From assembly GCA_963834965.1 (NCBI GenBank), contig CAWIEI010000004.1:1-64000 (forward strand): 64,000 bases of DNA, in the 5' to 3' direction. Source of the stretch: Fodinibacter sp963834965. GTDB taxonomy: Bacteria > Actinomycetota > Actinomycetes > Actinomycetales > Dermatophilaceae. Below are positions 52,686 to 61,059 of this stretch, one piece after another. A program made the position numbers and the translations under genes. Positions within the stretch are counted from its first letter, which is position 1, and every line of letters starts with the position of its first letter. The notes beneath the pieces were generated by a model, which worked only from the letters and a program-made list of their open reading frames with translations, was not told where the DNA came from and made no database searches.

Positions 52686-53491
52686 GTCGCGGCTGCCGTG
52701 TCGACGAAGCGCACGGTGGTGCCGGGCCGCAGGAGGGCGGGTGGCTCGCGGTCGATGTCCCAGAGCACGGCGTCGGTGGTGCCGAGCAGCTGCCAGCCGC
52801 CTGGGGAGGAGCGGGGGTAGACGCCGGAGAACTCGCCGGCCAGCCCCACCGAACCGGCAGCCACCGACGGGCGTGGCCGCTCGCGGCGGGGGACGTGCAG
52901 CCGCGGGTCGCCGCCGACGAGGTAGGCGAAGCCGGGCGCGAAGCCGCCGAACGCCACCCGCCAGGGCGTGCCGGTGTGCGCTTCGATCACCTCGGTGGGG
53001 GTCAACCCGGTGTGGGCGGCGACGTCGTCGAGGTCCGGGCCGTCGTAGCGCACCACGATCTCGACCTCGTGCGACCTGGGTGCGGTTCCGGGTACCGGAT
53101 CACCCCTCAAACCACCGACAACTCGCACGAAGTCGGAGGCTGTGCGCGGGTCGGCGGACGCGGGACCCGCTCGCTCGGCTGCAACCGCGGTCAGCTCGAC
53201 CACGGCCCGGCGCAGGGCCGCCAGGTCGGCGCCGTCGCGGGTCAGCAGCAGCACCGTGCGGGCCGCGGGCACCACGTCGGTCACGTCCTGCCAGGGCGAG
53301 GTTCCGAGCTCGGCCGTGGGGCCGGCCGCTGCTTCGACGGCTCCGCGCACCGCGGCATCCAGCACCAGGACGGCATCGAGGTCGGCCACCTCGAGGAGCA
53401 GGCCCTCGTCGCCGACCGGCAGCACGTCGACGGCCAACCCGCCCGCCTCGGACGGACCACCCGGCACCGGATGCCGGCCGCGCCCGGTCAC
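52682..53491 (-). CDS. pxpB: 5-oxoprolinase subunit B (KipI-like)
   Basis: 269 residues. GTG 53491 overlaps the pxpA stop (GTGA), so the longer upstream frame is discarded. LPVGDEGLLLEVADLDAVL at the start, HEVEIVVRYDGPDLDDVAAH and TGTPWRVAFGGFAPGFAYL are the cyclophilin-like KipI signatures. ATP-binding partner of PxpC in 5-oxoproline cleavage. The central 40 residues (about 95-135) are less conserved than usual. Confidence 0.9.
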   Translation of the reverse strand: MTGRGRHPVPGGPSEAGGLAVDVLPVGDEGLLLEVADLDAVLVLDAAVRGAVEAAAGPTAELGTSPWQDVTDVVPAARTVLLLTRDGADLAALRRAVVELTAVAAERAGPASADPRTASDFVRVVGGLRGDPVPGTAPRSHEVEIVVRYDGPDLDDVAAHTGLTPTEVIEAHTGTPWRVAFGGFAPGFAYLVGGDPRLHVPRRERPRPSVAAGSVGLAGEFSGVYPRSSPGGWQLLGTTDAVLWDIDREPPALLRPGTTVRFVDTAAAT

Positions 53492-54261
53492 GGAGCCGCA
53501 GGTGCGAACGGCGTGATCGTCACGCCGGCCGCCTCGAGCCTGGCCCGCACGGCACGGGCCAGCTCGACGGCCCCGGGGGTGTCCCCGTGGGTGCACACCG
53601 AGCGGGCCGGCACCGCGATGAGCGTGCCATCGACCGCCAACAGCGTTCCCTCGGAGGCGATTCGGAGCACTCGCTCGGCCACCTCGGCCGGGTCGTGGAG
53701 CAGGGCGCGAGGGTGCGAGCGCGGCACCAGCCGGCCGTCAGCGGCATACCCGCGGTCAGCGAACGCCTCGGCCACGACCGGCAGCCCGGCGGACTCCGCG
53801 ACTCGCAACAGCACCGAACCCGGCTGTCCGAGAAGGGGAAGCGACGGGTCGTAGGCGGCCACGGCATCCACGACGGCTTGTGCCTGCAGCTCGTCGACCG
53901 CAGCGGTGTTGTAGAGCGCGCCGTGCGGCTTCACATAGGCGACGCGGGTTCCGGCCACCCGGCACATCGCCTCGAGCGCGCCGAGCTGGTAGAGCACGTC
54001 GGCGGTGAGGTCGGCGGCGTCCATGTCGATGCGGCGCCGTCCGAAGCCGGCGAGGTCGCGGTACCCCACCTGTGCGCCGACGACGACCCCCCGGGTGGCG
54101 GCGGCGGCCACGGTCCGGCGGATGGTGGTGGCGTCGCCGGCATGGAAGCCGCACGCGACGTTCGCGCTGGTGACGACGTCGAGCATCGCCTCGTCGTCGC
54201 CGAGCACCCAGGCGCCGAACGACTCGCCGAGGTCAGCGTTGAGGTCGATCCGCACGCTCAT
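53488..54261 (-). CDS. pxpA: 5-oxoprolinase subunit A (LamB/YcsF family)
   Basis: 257 residues. RIDLNADLGESFGAWVLGDD, SANVACGFHAGDATTIRRTV, YVKPHGALYN and VCTHGDTPGAVELA mark the LamB/YcsF family. Begins the pxpA-B-C operon, in the usual order. ATG 54261 has TAGCGT seven bases upstream, and a strong terminator separates it from cspA, so it has its own promoter. Confidence 0.93.
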   Translation of the reverse strand: MSVRIDLNADLGESFGAWVLGDDEAMLDVVTSANVACGFHAGDATTIRRTVAAAATRGVVVGAQVGYRDLAGFGRRRIDMDAADLTADVLYQLGALEAMCRVAGTRVAYVKPHGALYNTAAVDELQAQAVVDAVAAYDPSLPLLGQPGSVLLRVAESAGLPVVAEAFADRGYAADGRLVPRSHPRALLHDPAEVAERVLRIASEGTLLAVDGTLIAVPARSVCTHGDTPGAVELARAVRARLEAAGVTITPFAPAAP

Positions 54262-54306
54262 GCCCCGAACGCTAGCCCGGCAGCGAGTCAGCGACACGCC
54301 TGGACG

Positions 54307-54343
54307 CACGAACCGCCGCCCGGATGCCGGACGGCGGTTCGTG
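54307..54343 (-). terminator. Strong hairpin downstream of the cold-shock gene
   Basis: CACGAACCGCCG (54307-54318) pairs perfectly with CGGCGGTTCGTG (54332-54343), with a further CGG/CCG pairing inside the loop. It begins 35 bases past the cspA stop in the direction of transcription. No T-run follows. Confidence 0.75.
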
Positions 54344-54377
54344 GGGTTGCGCCCGAGGGCGCAGAAGGAGGCTTGGG

Positions 54378-54584
54378 TCAGCCGATGACGGTGATGTTCG
54401 CCGCCTGCGGGCCCTTCGCGCCCTGCTGGGTCTCGTACTCGACCTTGGCGTTCTCGTCGAGCGAACGGTAGCCGTTGCTGTTGATCGCCGAGTAGTGGGC
54501 GAAGACGTCGGCGGAGCCGTCGTCGGGGGCGATGAAGCCGAAGCCCTTGTCGGCGTTGAACCACTTCACGGTGCCAGTAGCCAT
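54378..54584 (-). CDS. cspA: Cold-shock protein (CspA family)
   Basis: 68 residues, one OB-fold. TGTVKWFNADKGFGFIAPDD contains RNP1 (KGFGFI) and VFAHYSAI is RNP2. Binds single-stranded RNA/DNA and melts mRNA structure. AGTAGG lies ahead of ATG 54584 inside a hairpin; the leader has alternative pairings (see 54585-54669). Followed by a strong terminator, so expressed alone. Confidence 0.95.
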   Translation of the reverse strand: MATGTVKWFNADKGFGFIAPDDGSADVFAHYSAINSNGYRSLDENAKVEYETQQGAKGPQAANITVIG

Positions 54585-54669
54585 GGGAGGCCTACTTTCT
54601 GAGTAGGAACGCCCCGCTTGTCGGGGAGATCCGCGTTGGTGATGCCTGGAATACCTCTGCTCAGAAAGT
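54585..54669 (-). promoter_or_regulatory. cspA 5' leader with two mutually exclusive structures
   Basis: CCTACT/AGTAGG (54591-54607) can form a 6-bp hairpin burying the ribosome-site-like AGTAGG next to the start. ACTTTCTGAG (54594-54603), overlapping that hairpin, is also the exact complement of CTCAGAAAGT (54660-54669), a 10-bp long-range pairing enclosing a CCCCG/CGGGG hairpin. Both cannot form at once. Resembles the temperature-responsive cspA leader principle. Confidence 0.55.
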
Positions 54670-54848
54670 GCTCAGTCCCGGCGGGACGTTCTGCCACTAC
54701 TTCACAACGGAAAGCTCAACAACTGCGGCCAGCCTAGCGGTCGTTCGCCGGGATCGCCGCATCAGGGACGGGCGATCTCGCGGATGCCGGATCGGCGCTG
54801 CCGTGGAAGCCCCTCGGGGCGTCGGCCGCTGCCACCTACGCTGTCGCC

Positions 54849-55304
54849 ATGGACGAGCCGAATGCCGGTGCCGCACCCGTGCGCGCCGCCGACCACCCGC
54901 TGGCTTCGGCGAAGTACGTCGCGCTGACCACCTTCCGCCGCACCGGCGCCCCCGTCACCACTCCGGTGTGGTGCGCGCCGTCGCTCGACGAGCCGGGGTC
55001 GTTCGCCGTCATCACGGTCGACGACACCGGGAAGACCAAGCGGCTGGCGCACACCGACACCGTCGAGCTGCAGGCCTGCGACATGCGCGGCAGGGTGGCG
55101 CCCGGCACCCCCACCTTCGGCGGCACCGCCCGGGTCGTGCGGGATGCCGCTGACGTCGCCTCGGTGCGCCGCGCGGTGGTCGCGAAGTACGGGCTGCTGG
55201 CCCGGATGTCCGACCTCACCGACCCGCTCGCCTCGCTGGTGGGCCGCAAGCGGGCCGGGCGGGCCGGCATCCTCGTCGTGGCCGAGCCGGTGCCGAAAGC
55301 CTGA
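54849..55304 (+). CDS. PPOX-class (F420-dependent-like) oxidoreductase, split-barrel fold
   Basis: 151 residues. ASAKYVALTTFRRTGAPVTT then PVWCAPSLDEPG and VELQACDMRGRVAPGTP are characteristic of the Rv-type pyridoxamine-oxidase-like proteins that bind F420 or flavin. ATG 54849 has TACGCT six bases upstream (leaderless). Small cytoplasmic reductase of unknown substrate. Confidence 0.87.
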   Translation: MDEPNAGAAPVRAADHPLASAKYVALTTFRRTGAPVTTPVWCAPSLDEPGSFAVITVDDTGKTKRLAHTDTVELQACDMRGRVAPGTPTFGGTARVVRDAADVASVRRAVVAKYGLLARMSDLTDPLASLVGRKRAGRAGILVVAEPVPKA

Positions 55305-55657
55305 TCGCCACGAGGCTTCAGGGACGCGGCTGGTTCGAGGTGATGCACGGACGCCGTGGCTCAGGACAACACCTCGACTCAGGGCGTGGTGGCCGCACCT
55401 CCGGGGGGCGCGGTCCCGAGGTCTCGGGCCTTGCGGTCAGCGAACCGGGTGATGGCCTCCTGGCTGGCCCCGAAGATGGCGGCGACCATGGCGAACCCCG
55501 CCAGGGTGCTCGTGGTGGCGGTGCTCAGGTTCGCCGCACCCCCTCCTGGCCGCACCTCCATCGTCGCCCCGTGGCACCGCCGCTGGTGGATGCTGACTCC
55601 TACTTCACACTCTCGAACCCGCAGGTCAGCGGCATCCCAGCGGCGTAGCAGGCCCGC
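55305..55657. other. About 350 bases, mostly non-coding
   Basis: Apart from the doubtful 60-codon frame at 55379-55561, no coding or structural signal is seen between the PPOX gene and the SRPBCC gene. Confidence 0.4.
55379..55561 (-). CDS. Doubtful small protein with one membrane helix (60 aa)
   Basis: 60 codons from ATG 55561. NLSTATTSTLAGFAMVAAIF then GASQEAITRFADRKARD has the look of a membrane-inserted helix followed by an amphipathic helix, so it may be a true small protein or the tail of a lost larger one. No ribosome site, no recognised family. Confidence 0.3.
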   Translation of the reverse strand: MEVRPGGGAANLSTATTSTLAGFAMVAAIFGASQEAITRFADRKARDLGTAPPGGAATTP

Positions 55658-56089
55658 TCAGCCGGATGCCGCGACGAGCCGGCCGAGGGAGAGCCGGGCA
55701 AACGGGGCGTAGCCCACCGCCACCGGCCACAGGGCGTGCATGACCAGCCAGGCCCGGCTGCCGCCGACGTGGCCGGACCCCGGCCCGGCGGGGACGACGC
55801 CGTGGTCGAGGGACACCCGCAGCGGGCCGGACCGCACGCTCCACGACCAGGTGCGGGCCGCGTGGTCGACCGCGTCGATGCGGAACACCGCGACCACCCC
55901 GCCGACGCCGGTGACCCGACCGGTCGTGCCCGGGCGCACCACGGCATCCGGGTAGTCGACCTCGCGCAGGTACGGGCTCCAGGTGGGCCAGAGCTCCGGC
56001 CGGGTGTAACGCGCCCACACCTCCTCGGGCGAGGGGCAGCCGGTAGCCGACAGGGGCAGGCTGCCCGAGAGCGCCGTGGAGAACCGCAT
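55658..56089 (-). CDS. SRPBCC family protein
   Basis: 143 residues. CPSPEEVWARYTRPELWPTW then SPYLREVDYPD, and the hydrophobic C-terminal helix (WLVMHALWPVAVGYAPFARL), fit the START-like helix-grip fold. ATG 56089 has GACACT exactly six bases upstream. A long overlapping leftward frame continues upstream opposite the next gene but has no protein character. Function unknown. Confidence 0.8.
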   Translation of the reverse strand: MRFSTALSGSLPLSATGCPSPEEVWARYTRPELWPTWSPYLREVDYPDAVVRPGTTGRVTGVGGVVAVFRIDAVDHAARTWSWSVRSGPLRVSLDHGVVPAGPGSGHVGGSRAWLVMHALWPVAVGYAPFARLSLGRLVAASG

Positions 56090-56176
56090 GCGACCAGTGT
56101 CGCAACGCCGGGGGGCCGGGCGGCTGCCACACACCGGTCGCCGCGTGCTGTCGAGACTCCCGGCGATACTGGCGTG

Positions 56177-58108
56177 GTGAGCCGGGCGAGGCAGGACTTC
56201 GAGGAGTTCGTCGAGGCACGCTGGCACGAGCTGTACGCGGTCGCGACGGTCACCACGGGCGACGCGAGCAGCGCCGCCCGGGCCACGGCATCCGCGCTGG
56301 CGACGCTGGCCCGGCGCTGGGACGACGCCACCGGCTCCGGGGCGCCGACAGGAGCCGCCCGGGTCGAGGTGCTCAGGGCCGCGCTCTCGACGGCCGGGGA
56401 TGCCGTCGCGCCCGCCCGCGATGACGCCACCCCCGAGGACCGGGTCGAGCACGCCGGGATCGAGGAGGACCGGGCCCGGGTCGCGATGAGGGCAGCGCTT
56501 GCGCGGGCTGCGCCGACCGCCCGCGCCGCCCTGTCCGTGCGGCAGTGGTGGGACGAGGGGCCCGACCTGGTTGCCGCCGTCGCCCGCGCCGACCTCGCCG
56601 AGGTGCGCTCCGGGCTGGCCTCCCTCGAGCACCGGCTGGCCGCCGCGCACGCTGCAGCCCTCGGCCGGGACGAGCACGAGCTCGGGTGGCTGCTGCCGGC
56701 CGCCGTCGCCGACACCCTCGAGCACGCGGTCGACAGTGCGCCCGTGGCCGACCCGGTCGGCCTCGTCGACGCCGCAGGCGGCCGGGCCACCCGACGACAC
56801 CGCATCCACACGGCGGTCGTGTGCGCTGCCCTGGTGCTCGCCGTGGGGGCGGTCACCGCCGTCGCGTGGCCCGGTCCTGACGCCGCCGTACCCGCCACAT
56901 CCGCCACCCGGTCTGTCCCGGCGCGCGACGACCCGTCCTGGGCGGCCGTGAGCAGCTGGCACCCCCGCGGCCCGCTCGTCGACGACCCCACGGTCGCCTT
57001 GATCGCCACCAAAGCCCGCCAGGCCGACCCCGCGGCGAGGCTGCTCTACGCCGGGCGGGTCGGCGACACCCTCGCGGTGGTCATGAGCGGCTCGAGCCCG
57101 GGGGAGCCGAACCTGCCGGCGGGGGTGCCGGGCCCCGCCCTCGGTGAGGGCTTCTACGCCGATCAGTCCTTCCTCCGGCTGTGGACGGCCGCCGCGTCGC
57201 TCGGCCCGGCCGCGCTGGTACCCACGACGATCAAGGGCGAGCCCACATCGCGTACCGGTGACCTGGTCGCCCTGAGCATCGACCAGCACACGGCGGGGGC
57301 TCCCCCCACGGTGCTCGTCCTGACCCGCCCGAGGGTCACCGACGCCCTCGTCATCACCGGTGCCCTGCCGCAGCCCGACGGCAGCGTGAGGCCCGTGGTC
57401 GTCAGCCTCCCGCTGGTCGACGGCGTCTCCACCTTCGGCCCGACCAGGGTCGGCTACACCCCGCAGGTCGCTGTCGAGAACTACCGCGGCCCTCCCGCGG
57501 GTGCGTTGAGCAACTCCTACCTGCTGCCCTCGAGCGGGTCGCCGGACCAGCTGGCGGTCGCGCAGCGCATCCTCGTGTCGGGCGTCACCGGCCACCGTCC
57601 GGACAGCCTGGCGACCACGTCGGTGCTCGAGGCGTTGGTGCCCGCCTCGGCGGTCGACCCCAACTACGTCGGCACCTACCCCGACTTCGTCGGCACCCAC
57701 CCCGAGCCCCTGCGCGTCACCGTCGTCAGCACGACCACCCGCGACGGGGCCCGGGTGCGCACCAGCCGCCTGGCCGGGTCGACCGACAAGGCGCCGTGGA
57801 CCTACCTCGAGCGGCTGGCCGCTGTACCGGCCACCGACCCGCACGCCCTCCTCCCGCTCCCCACCCGCAAGGACGCCGGCTTCGTGGCGATCGCGCCCGA
57901 CGGCGCCGTGGCCGAGCTCGTGACGCGCGACGGTCGGGTGCGCGACAGCGCCACGATCCGGGATGGCCTGGCCACGCTCACCTCCGCCGAGGACCCCCAG
58001 GGCACCGCCTTCCGGCTGCGGGTGCGGGCGCCCGACGGGCACATCGTGTACGACGCGGTGCCGCCACAGCCGTTCGAGATGCTCGACAGCGGCGCCGCGG
58101 CACACTGA
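56177..58108 (+). CDS. ECF-sigma-region-2-like domain fused to a membrane-anchored extracytoplasmic domain
   Basis: 643 residues. The N-terminus (RQDFEEFVEARWHELYAVAT, TGDASSAARATASALATLAR) resembles SigE-type sigma region 2 (FxxFVxxRWxxLxxxAxLLTGD), but the conserved promoter-melting and linker features look degraded and no region 4 helix-turn-helix is clear. A single membrane helix (IHTAVVCAALVLAVGAVTAV) near residue 213 is followed by about 410 extracytoplasmic residues of mixed beta character, unassigned. GTG 56177 has GATACT six bases upstream. Looks like a membrane-bound regulatory or anti-sigma-like protein; family not identified. Confidence 0.65.
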   Translation: MSRARQDFEEFVEARWHELYAVATVTTGDASSAARATASALATLARRWDDATGSGAPTGAARVEVLRAALSTAGDAVAPARDDATPEDRVEHAGIEEDRARVAMRAALARAAPTARAALSVRQWWDEGPDLVAAVARADLAEVRSGLASLEHRLAAAHAAALGRDEHELGWLLPAAVADTLEHAVDSAPVADPVGLVDAAGGRATRRHRIHTAVVCAALVLAVGAVTAVAWPGPDAAVPATSATRSVPARDDPSWAAVSSWHPRGPLVDDPTVALIATKARQADPAARLLYAGRVGDTLAVVMSGSSPGEPNLPAGVPGPALGEGFYADQSFLRLWTAAASLGPAALVPTTIKGEPTSRTGDLVALSIDQHTAGAPPTVLVLTRPRVTDALVITGALPQPDGSVRPVVVSLPLVDGVSTFGPTRVGYTPQVAVENYRGPPAGALSNSYLLPSSGSPDQLAVAQRILVSGVTGHRPDSLATTSVLEALVPASAVDPNYVGTYPDFVGTHPEPLRVTVVSTTTRDGARVRTSRLAGSTDKAPWTYLERLAAVPATDPHALLPLPTRKDAGFVAIAPDGAVAELVTRDGRVRDSATIRDGLATLTSAEDPQGTAFRLRVRAPDGHIVYDAVPPQPFEMLDSGAAAH

Positions 58109-58130
58109 GCGACCGGCAGCCGTACCGAGA

Positions 58131-58253
58131 TTGACCTATTGGTCGATTCCGGGACGGGGTGCCGGGGCAGCTTCGACCGATTGATCGATGTCGGCACGAG
58201 GCCGGGGTGGCTCCGGTGAACCCACCCCGGGGCAACGTTGACCTGTTGGTCGA
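58131..58253. repeat. Three diverged GACC..TTGGTCGAT palindromic repeats
   Basis: TTGACCTATTGGTCGATTCC (58131-58150, followed by GGGACGGGG), CGACCGATTGATCGAT (58174-58189) and TTGACCTGTTGGTCGAT (58237-58253). They share the core of the 52-base tandem repeat at 46435-46613. Located between a stop and the leaderless promoter of the Rieske gene. Confidence 0.75.
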
Positions 58254-58332
58254 TGGTGACCCGGTCGAATTCGCCCGTCTCGGGTTTGTCAAAGGTTCTG
58301 GTTGCTCGCACCCGCAGGGGTAGCGTTGGGTC

Positions 58333-59346
58333 GTGAGCCTGCTCCGCACCGACCGGTCCTGGCGTGAAGAGGTGCGCCACCGCGTGCCCGTGCGCTACCT
58401 GCCCCAGACGACGCCCGACCACCTGCGGGGCACCTGGCGAGACGCCAAGCCGGCCCGCATCGAGGCGTCGCTGGCCGCCGCGTTGCGCCGCCCCACCCAC
58501 GGCTGGCTGGTCGCCGCGGCATCCGCCGACGTGCCGCCCGGTCGCACCCTGGTGCGCACCGTCGCCGGCCGCGAGGTCGTGCTCTGGCGGGGGGTCGACG
58601 GCTCGGCCCATGCCGGGCCCGGCGCCTGCCCGCACCTCGGCGCCCGGCTCGATGCGTGCGACGTCGTCGACGGCACGGTCCTGTGCCGGTGGCACGGGAT
58701 GCCGCTCGACGACGACCAGCCCGCCTGGCGCACCTACGCCGCGCACGACGACGGCATCCTGTTCTGGGTGCGGGTCGGCGAGGTCGAGGAGGGCGTCGAG
58801 CCCACCGACCGGCCGGTGCTCGCCACCCGCCCGCCGCTCGAGGAGTCCCTCGCGTCGGTCGTCTCGCTGCCGACCGACTGCGAGCCGCGCGACATCGTCC
58901 AGAACCGCCTCGACCCCTGGCACGGCGCGTGGCTGCACCCCTATGCCTTCAGCGACCTGACCGTCGACGATGACGCGTCCACCGACGACCTGCTCGTGCT
59001 CGACGTCGCCTACCGCCTCGGCCGCTACTTCGCCGTTCCGGTGCGGGCCGAGTTCGCCTGCCCCGACTCGCACACCATCGTCATGACGATCACCGACGGC
59101 GAGGGCACCGGCAGCGTCGTCGAGACCCACGCGACGCCGCTCACCACGCCCGGCACGCACCCGGCGCGCACCGTGATGACCGAGGCCGTCGTCGCGACCT
59201 CCGACCGGTTCGGCTTCCGGGTGGCCCGTGGCCTGGCCCCGCTGGTCACGATGGGGATGCGCGCGTCGGCGACCCAGCTGTGGGCCGACGACCTCGTCTA
59301 TGCCGCGCGGCTCTACGAGCTGCGCCGGGCCGTCGCCGAGCGATAG
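58333..59346 (+). CDS. Rieske [2Fe-2S] protein with C-terminal DUF5914-like domain, carotenoid locus
   Basis: 337 residues, cytoplasmic. The Rieske cluster motif is CPHLGARLDAC then CRWHGMPL. The C-terminal 200 residues (NRLDPWHGAWLHPYAFSDLT; LVTMGMRASATQLWADDLVY) match the DUF5914-type region found beside carotenoid genes; histidines near WHGAWLHP may bind a mononuclear iron as in oxygenases. GTG 58333 has TAGCGT six bases upstream. Convergent with the crt operon. Likely a carotenoid ring oxygenase or its electron carrier. Confidence 0.8.
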   Translation: MSLLRTDRSWREEVRHRVPVRYLPQTTPDHLRGTWRDAKPARIEASLAAALRRPTHGWLVAAASADVPPGRTLVRTVAGREVVLWRGVDGSAHAGPGACPHLGARLDACDVVDGTVLCRWHGMPLDDDQPAWRTYAAHDDGILFWVRVGEVEEGVEPTDRPVLATRPPLEESLASVVSLPTDCEPRDIVQNRLDPWHGAWLHPYAFSDLTVDDDASTDDLLVLDVAYRLGRYFAVPVRAEFACPDSHTIVMTITDGEGTGSVVETHATPLTTPGTHPARTVMTEAVVATSDRFGFRVARGLAPLVTMGMRASATQLWADDLVYAARLYELRRAVAER

Positions 59347-59368
59347 GCGGCGCGCAGCAGTTCGCGGC

Positions 59369-59390
59369 GCGCGCACCAATATCTGCGCGC
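59369..59390. terminator. Convergent hairpin between Rieske gene and crt operon
   Basis: GCGCGCA (59369-59375) pairs with TGCGCGC (59384-59390) across an 8-base AT-rich loop (CCAATATC), in the 69-base gap between two converging stop codons. Probably a bidirectional terminator. The G-C repeats allow other pairings. Confidence 0.4.
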
Positions 59391-59415
59391 CATCCGAAGT
59401 TCTGCGCGCGCCCGT

Positions 59416-61059
59416 CTAGCTCTCGGCCGAGCCCCGAGCGCGGTAGGCCTGGATGCCGCGCCGCGCCAGCCGCGGCACCGGCCCGAGCCGCGAGCCCATC
59501 GGCACCGACCACACCCCGTGCCCGCGCTCGCCCCAGCCGGTGAGCAACCGGTCCGCCGCCAGGAACCCGGTCGTGGCGGCCCGCTCCATCAGGGCCACCG
59601 GCAGGTCGCACCGCACGCAGTCGCCGGCGAGCAGCACCCGGCGGTCGGGGGTGCGCACGCCCGGGCGCGACCGCCACGGCTCGAGCCCCACGAGCACGCA
59701 GTCGGCCTCGACCAGCCACTCGTCGTGCACGACCTCCAGCAGCGACGTCTCGGGGTAGACCCGGTGCAGCTCGCTGAGCATCCGCTGGCGCAGGTCGACC
59801 TCGGCGGTGCCCTCGGGCAGGGCGTAGGCGTGCAGCTCGACGACCGAGCCGTCGTGGGCCTGGCTCCAGCGGGTGGCGTGCCCCTCGAACTGCTCGAGCA
59901 CCGAGATGTTGTCCAGCGGCCCGTAGCCGCTGGTGCCGAGGAAGGGCGGCCGCTCGGGCGCGACCTTCCCCGACAGCCACAGCCGCCAGACCGCGAACGA
60001 CGGCGCCGACCGGATGCCGGCCACGGACTCGCGCCACGCCTCACCCGCCGCGTCGTCGCCCCCCAGGCCCGGTGACGCCGCCACCACGCGGCGCAAGCCG
60101 GCCGGGTCGAGGGCCAGCACCACGGCATCCGCCTCGAGCCAGTCCTGACCGTCGTCGCCGGGGAGGCCGTGCAGCACCGACAGGCCCTCGCTGAGCTTCC
60201 CGAGCTCGCTGAACTCGGTGACCGAGCGCACCTCGCGCCCGGTGAGTACGCGAACCCCGAGCCGTTCGAGGTGGGCGCCGAGCGGGCCCCACAGGGTGGC
60301 GTCGTAGTCGTCGCGCGGCACGTCGAAGAGCAGGCCCTCGGCGGAGCCGACGAAGTACATGTGGAACATCGCGACCAGCTCGGCGCCGGAGAAGTCCCGG
60401 GGGTCGGCGAAGAAGCTGCGGGCGAACACCTCCAGCGCCAGGTGCCGGGCGGCCTCGGGGAAGCGCAGCTCGTCGAGCACGTCGGCGGCGCTCTTCCCGT
60501 CGAGCGCGGCGAACGTGGCCGGGAAGTCCACGTCGAGCAGCCCCAGCGCGGCGTCGACGTCGACGGCGGCCAGGCCCTTGAGGTCGAAGCTCGGGCTGCG
60601 GGCCACGAACGCGGCGAGGTTCCACGGCGGGGTGCGCGGGATGTCGGAGAACGAGTCGCGCCCGCCGCCGTCGCGCACCAGCGGGTAGTCGTCGAGGGGT
60701 CGCAGCCGCTCCAGGGTCGGGTCGGTGCGGCGCAGCACCGAGCGCAGGTTGTAGTACTGCCGGAAGAAGGCGTGGAAGCCGCGGCTCATCTCGCCGCGCT
60801 CACCGTCGCCGAGGTCGACCGGCCACGACCGCACCCGCCCACCGAGCCGCTCCTCGCGCTCGAGCACGGTGACCCGCACCCCGCGCTCGGCCAGCGCGAG
60901 AGCGCTGGTGAGGCCGGCGATGCCGCCGCCGACCACGACGACGTGCCGTGCGGATGCCGGCACGCGCGCGGCATCCACGACCGTCAGCGGCGCGGGCGGC
61001 GGGTGGAACACGGCCCGGCGGTCGAGCCCGGGAGTCCACCGTGCGGTGCGACGGATCAC
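59416..61059 (-). CDS. crtU: FAD-dependent carotenoid enzyme, CrtU-like (desaturase/methyltransferase)
   Basis: 547 residues. FAD-binding VVVGGGIAGLTSALALAERG followed by RGFHAFFRQYYNLRSVLRRT and DFSGAELVAMFHMYFVGSAE resembles CrtU, which aromatises beta-ionone rings of beta-carotene to isorenieratene. C-terminal RRVLLAGDCVRCDLPVALME is the second FAD motif. GTG 61059 overlaps the methyltransferase stop (GTGA). With crtYc/crtYd upstream this predicts aromatic carotenoids; assignment from context and signatures, not tested. Confidence 0.72.
   Translation of the reverse strand: MIRRTARWTPGLDRRAVFHPPPAPLTVVDAARVPASARHVVVVGGGIAGLTSALALAERGVRVTVLEREERLGGRVRSWPVDLGDGERGEMSRGFHAFFRQYYNLRSVLRRTDPTLERLRPLDDYPLVRDGGGRDSFSDIPRTPPWNLAAFVARSPSFDLKGLAAVDVDAALGLLDVDFPATFAALDGKSAADVLDELRFPEAARHLALEVFARSFFADPRDFSGAELVAMFHMYFVGSAEGLLFDVPRDDYDATLWGPLGAHLERLGVRVLTGREVRSVTEFSELGKLSEGLSVLHGLPGDDGQDWLEADAVVLALDPAGLRRVVAASPGLGGDDAAGEAWRESVAGIRSAPSFAVWRLWLSGKVAPERPPFLGTSGYGPLDNISVLEQFEGHATRWSQAHDGSVVELHAYALPEGTAEVDLRQRMLSELHRVYPETSLLEVVHDEWLVEADCVLVGLEPWRSRPGVRTPDRRVLLAGDCVRCDLPVALMERAATTGFLAADRLLTGWGERGHGVWSVPMGSRLGPVPRLARRGIQAYRARGSAES

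Noticed and set aside
55658..58105. 815-codon open frame on the - strand
   Set aside because: Only the last 144 codons (55658-56089) are protein-like (SRPBCC). The rest is antisense to the 643-residue fusion protein and has low-complexity composition.
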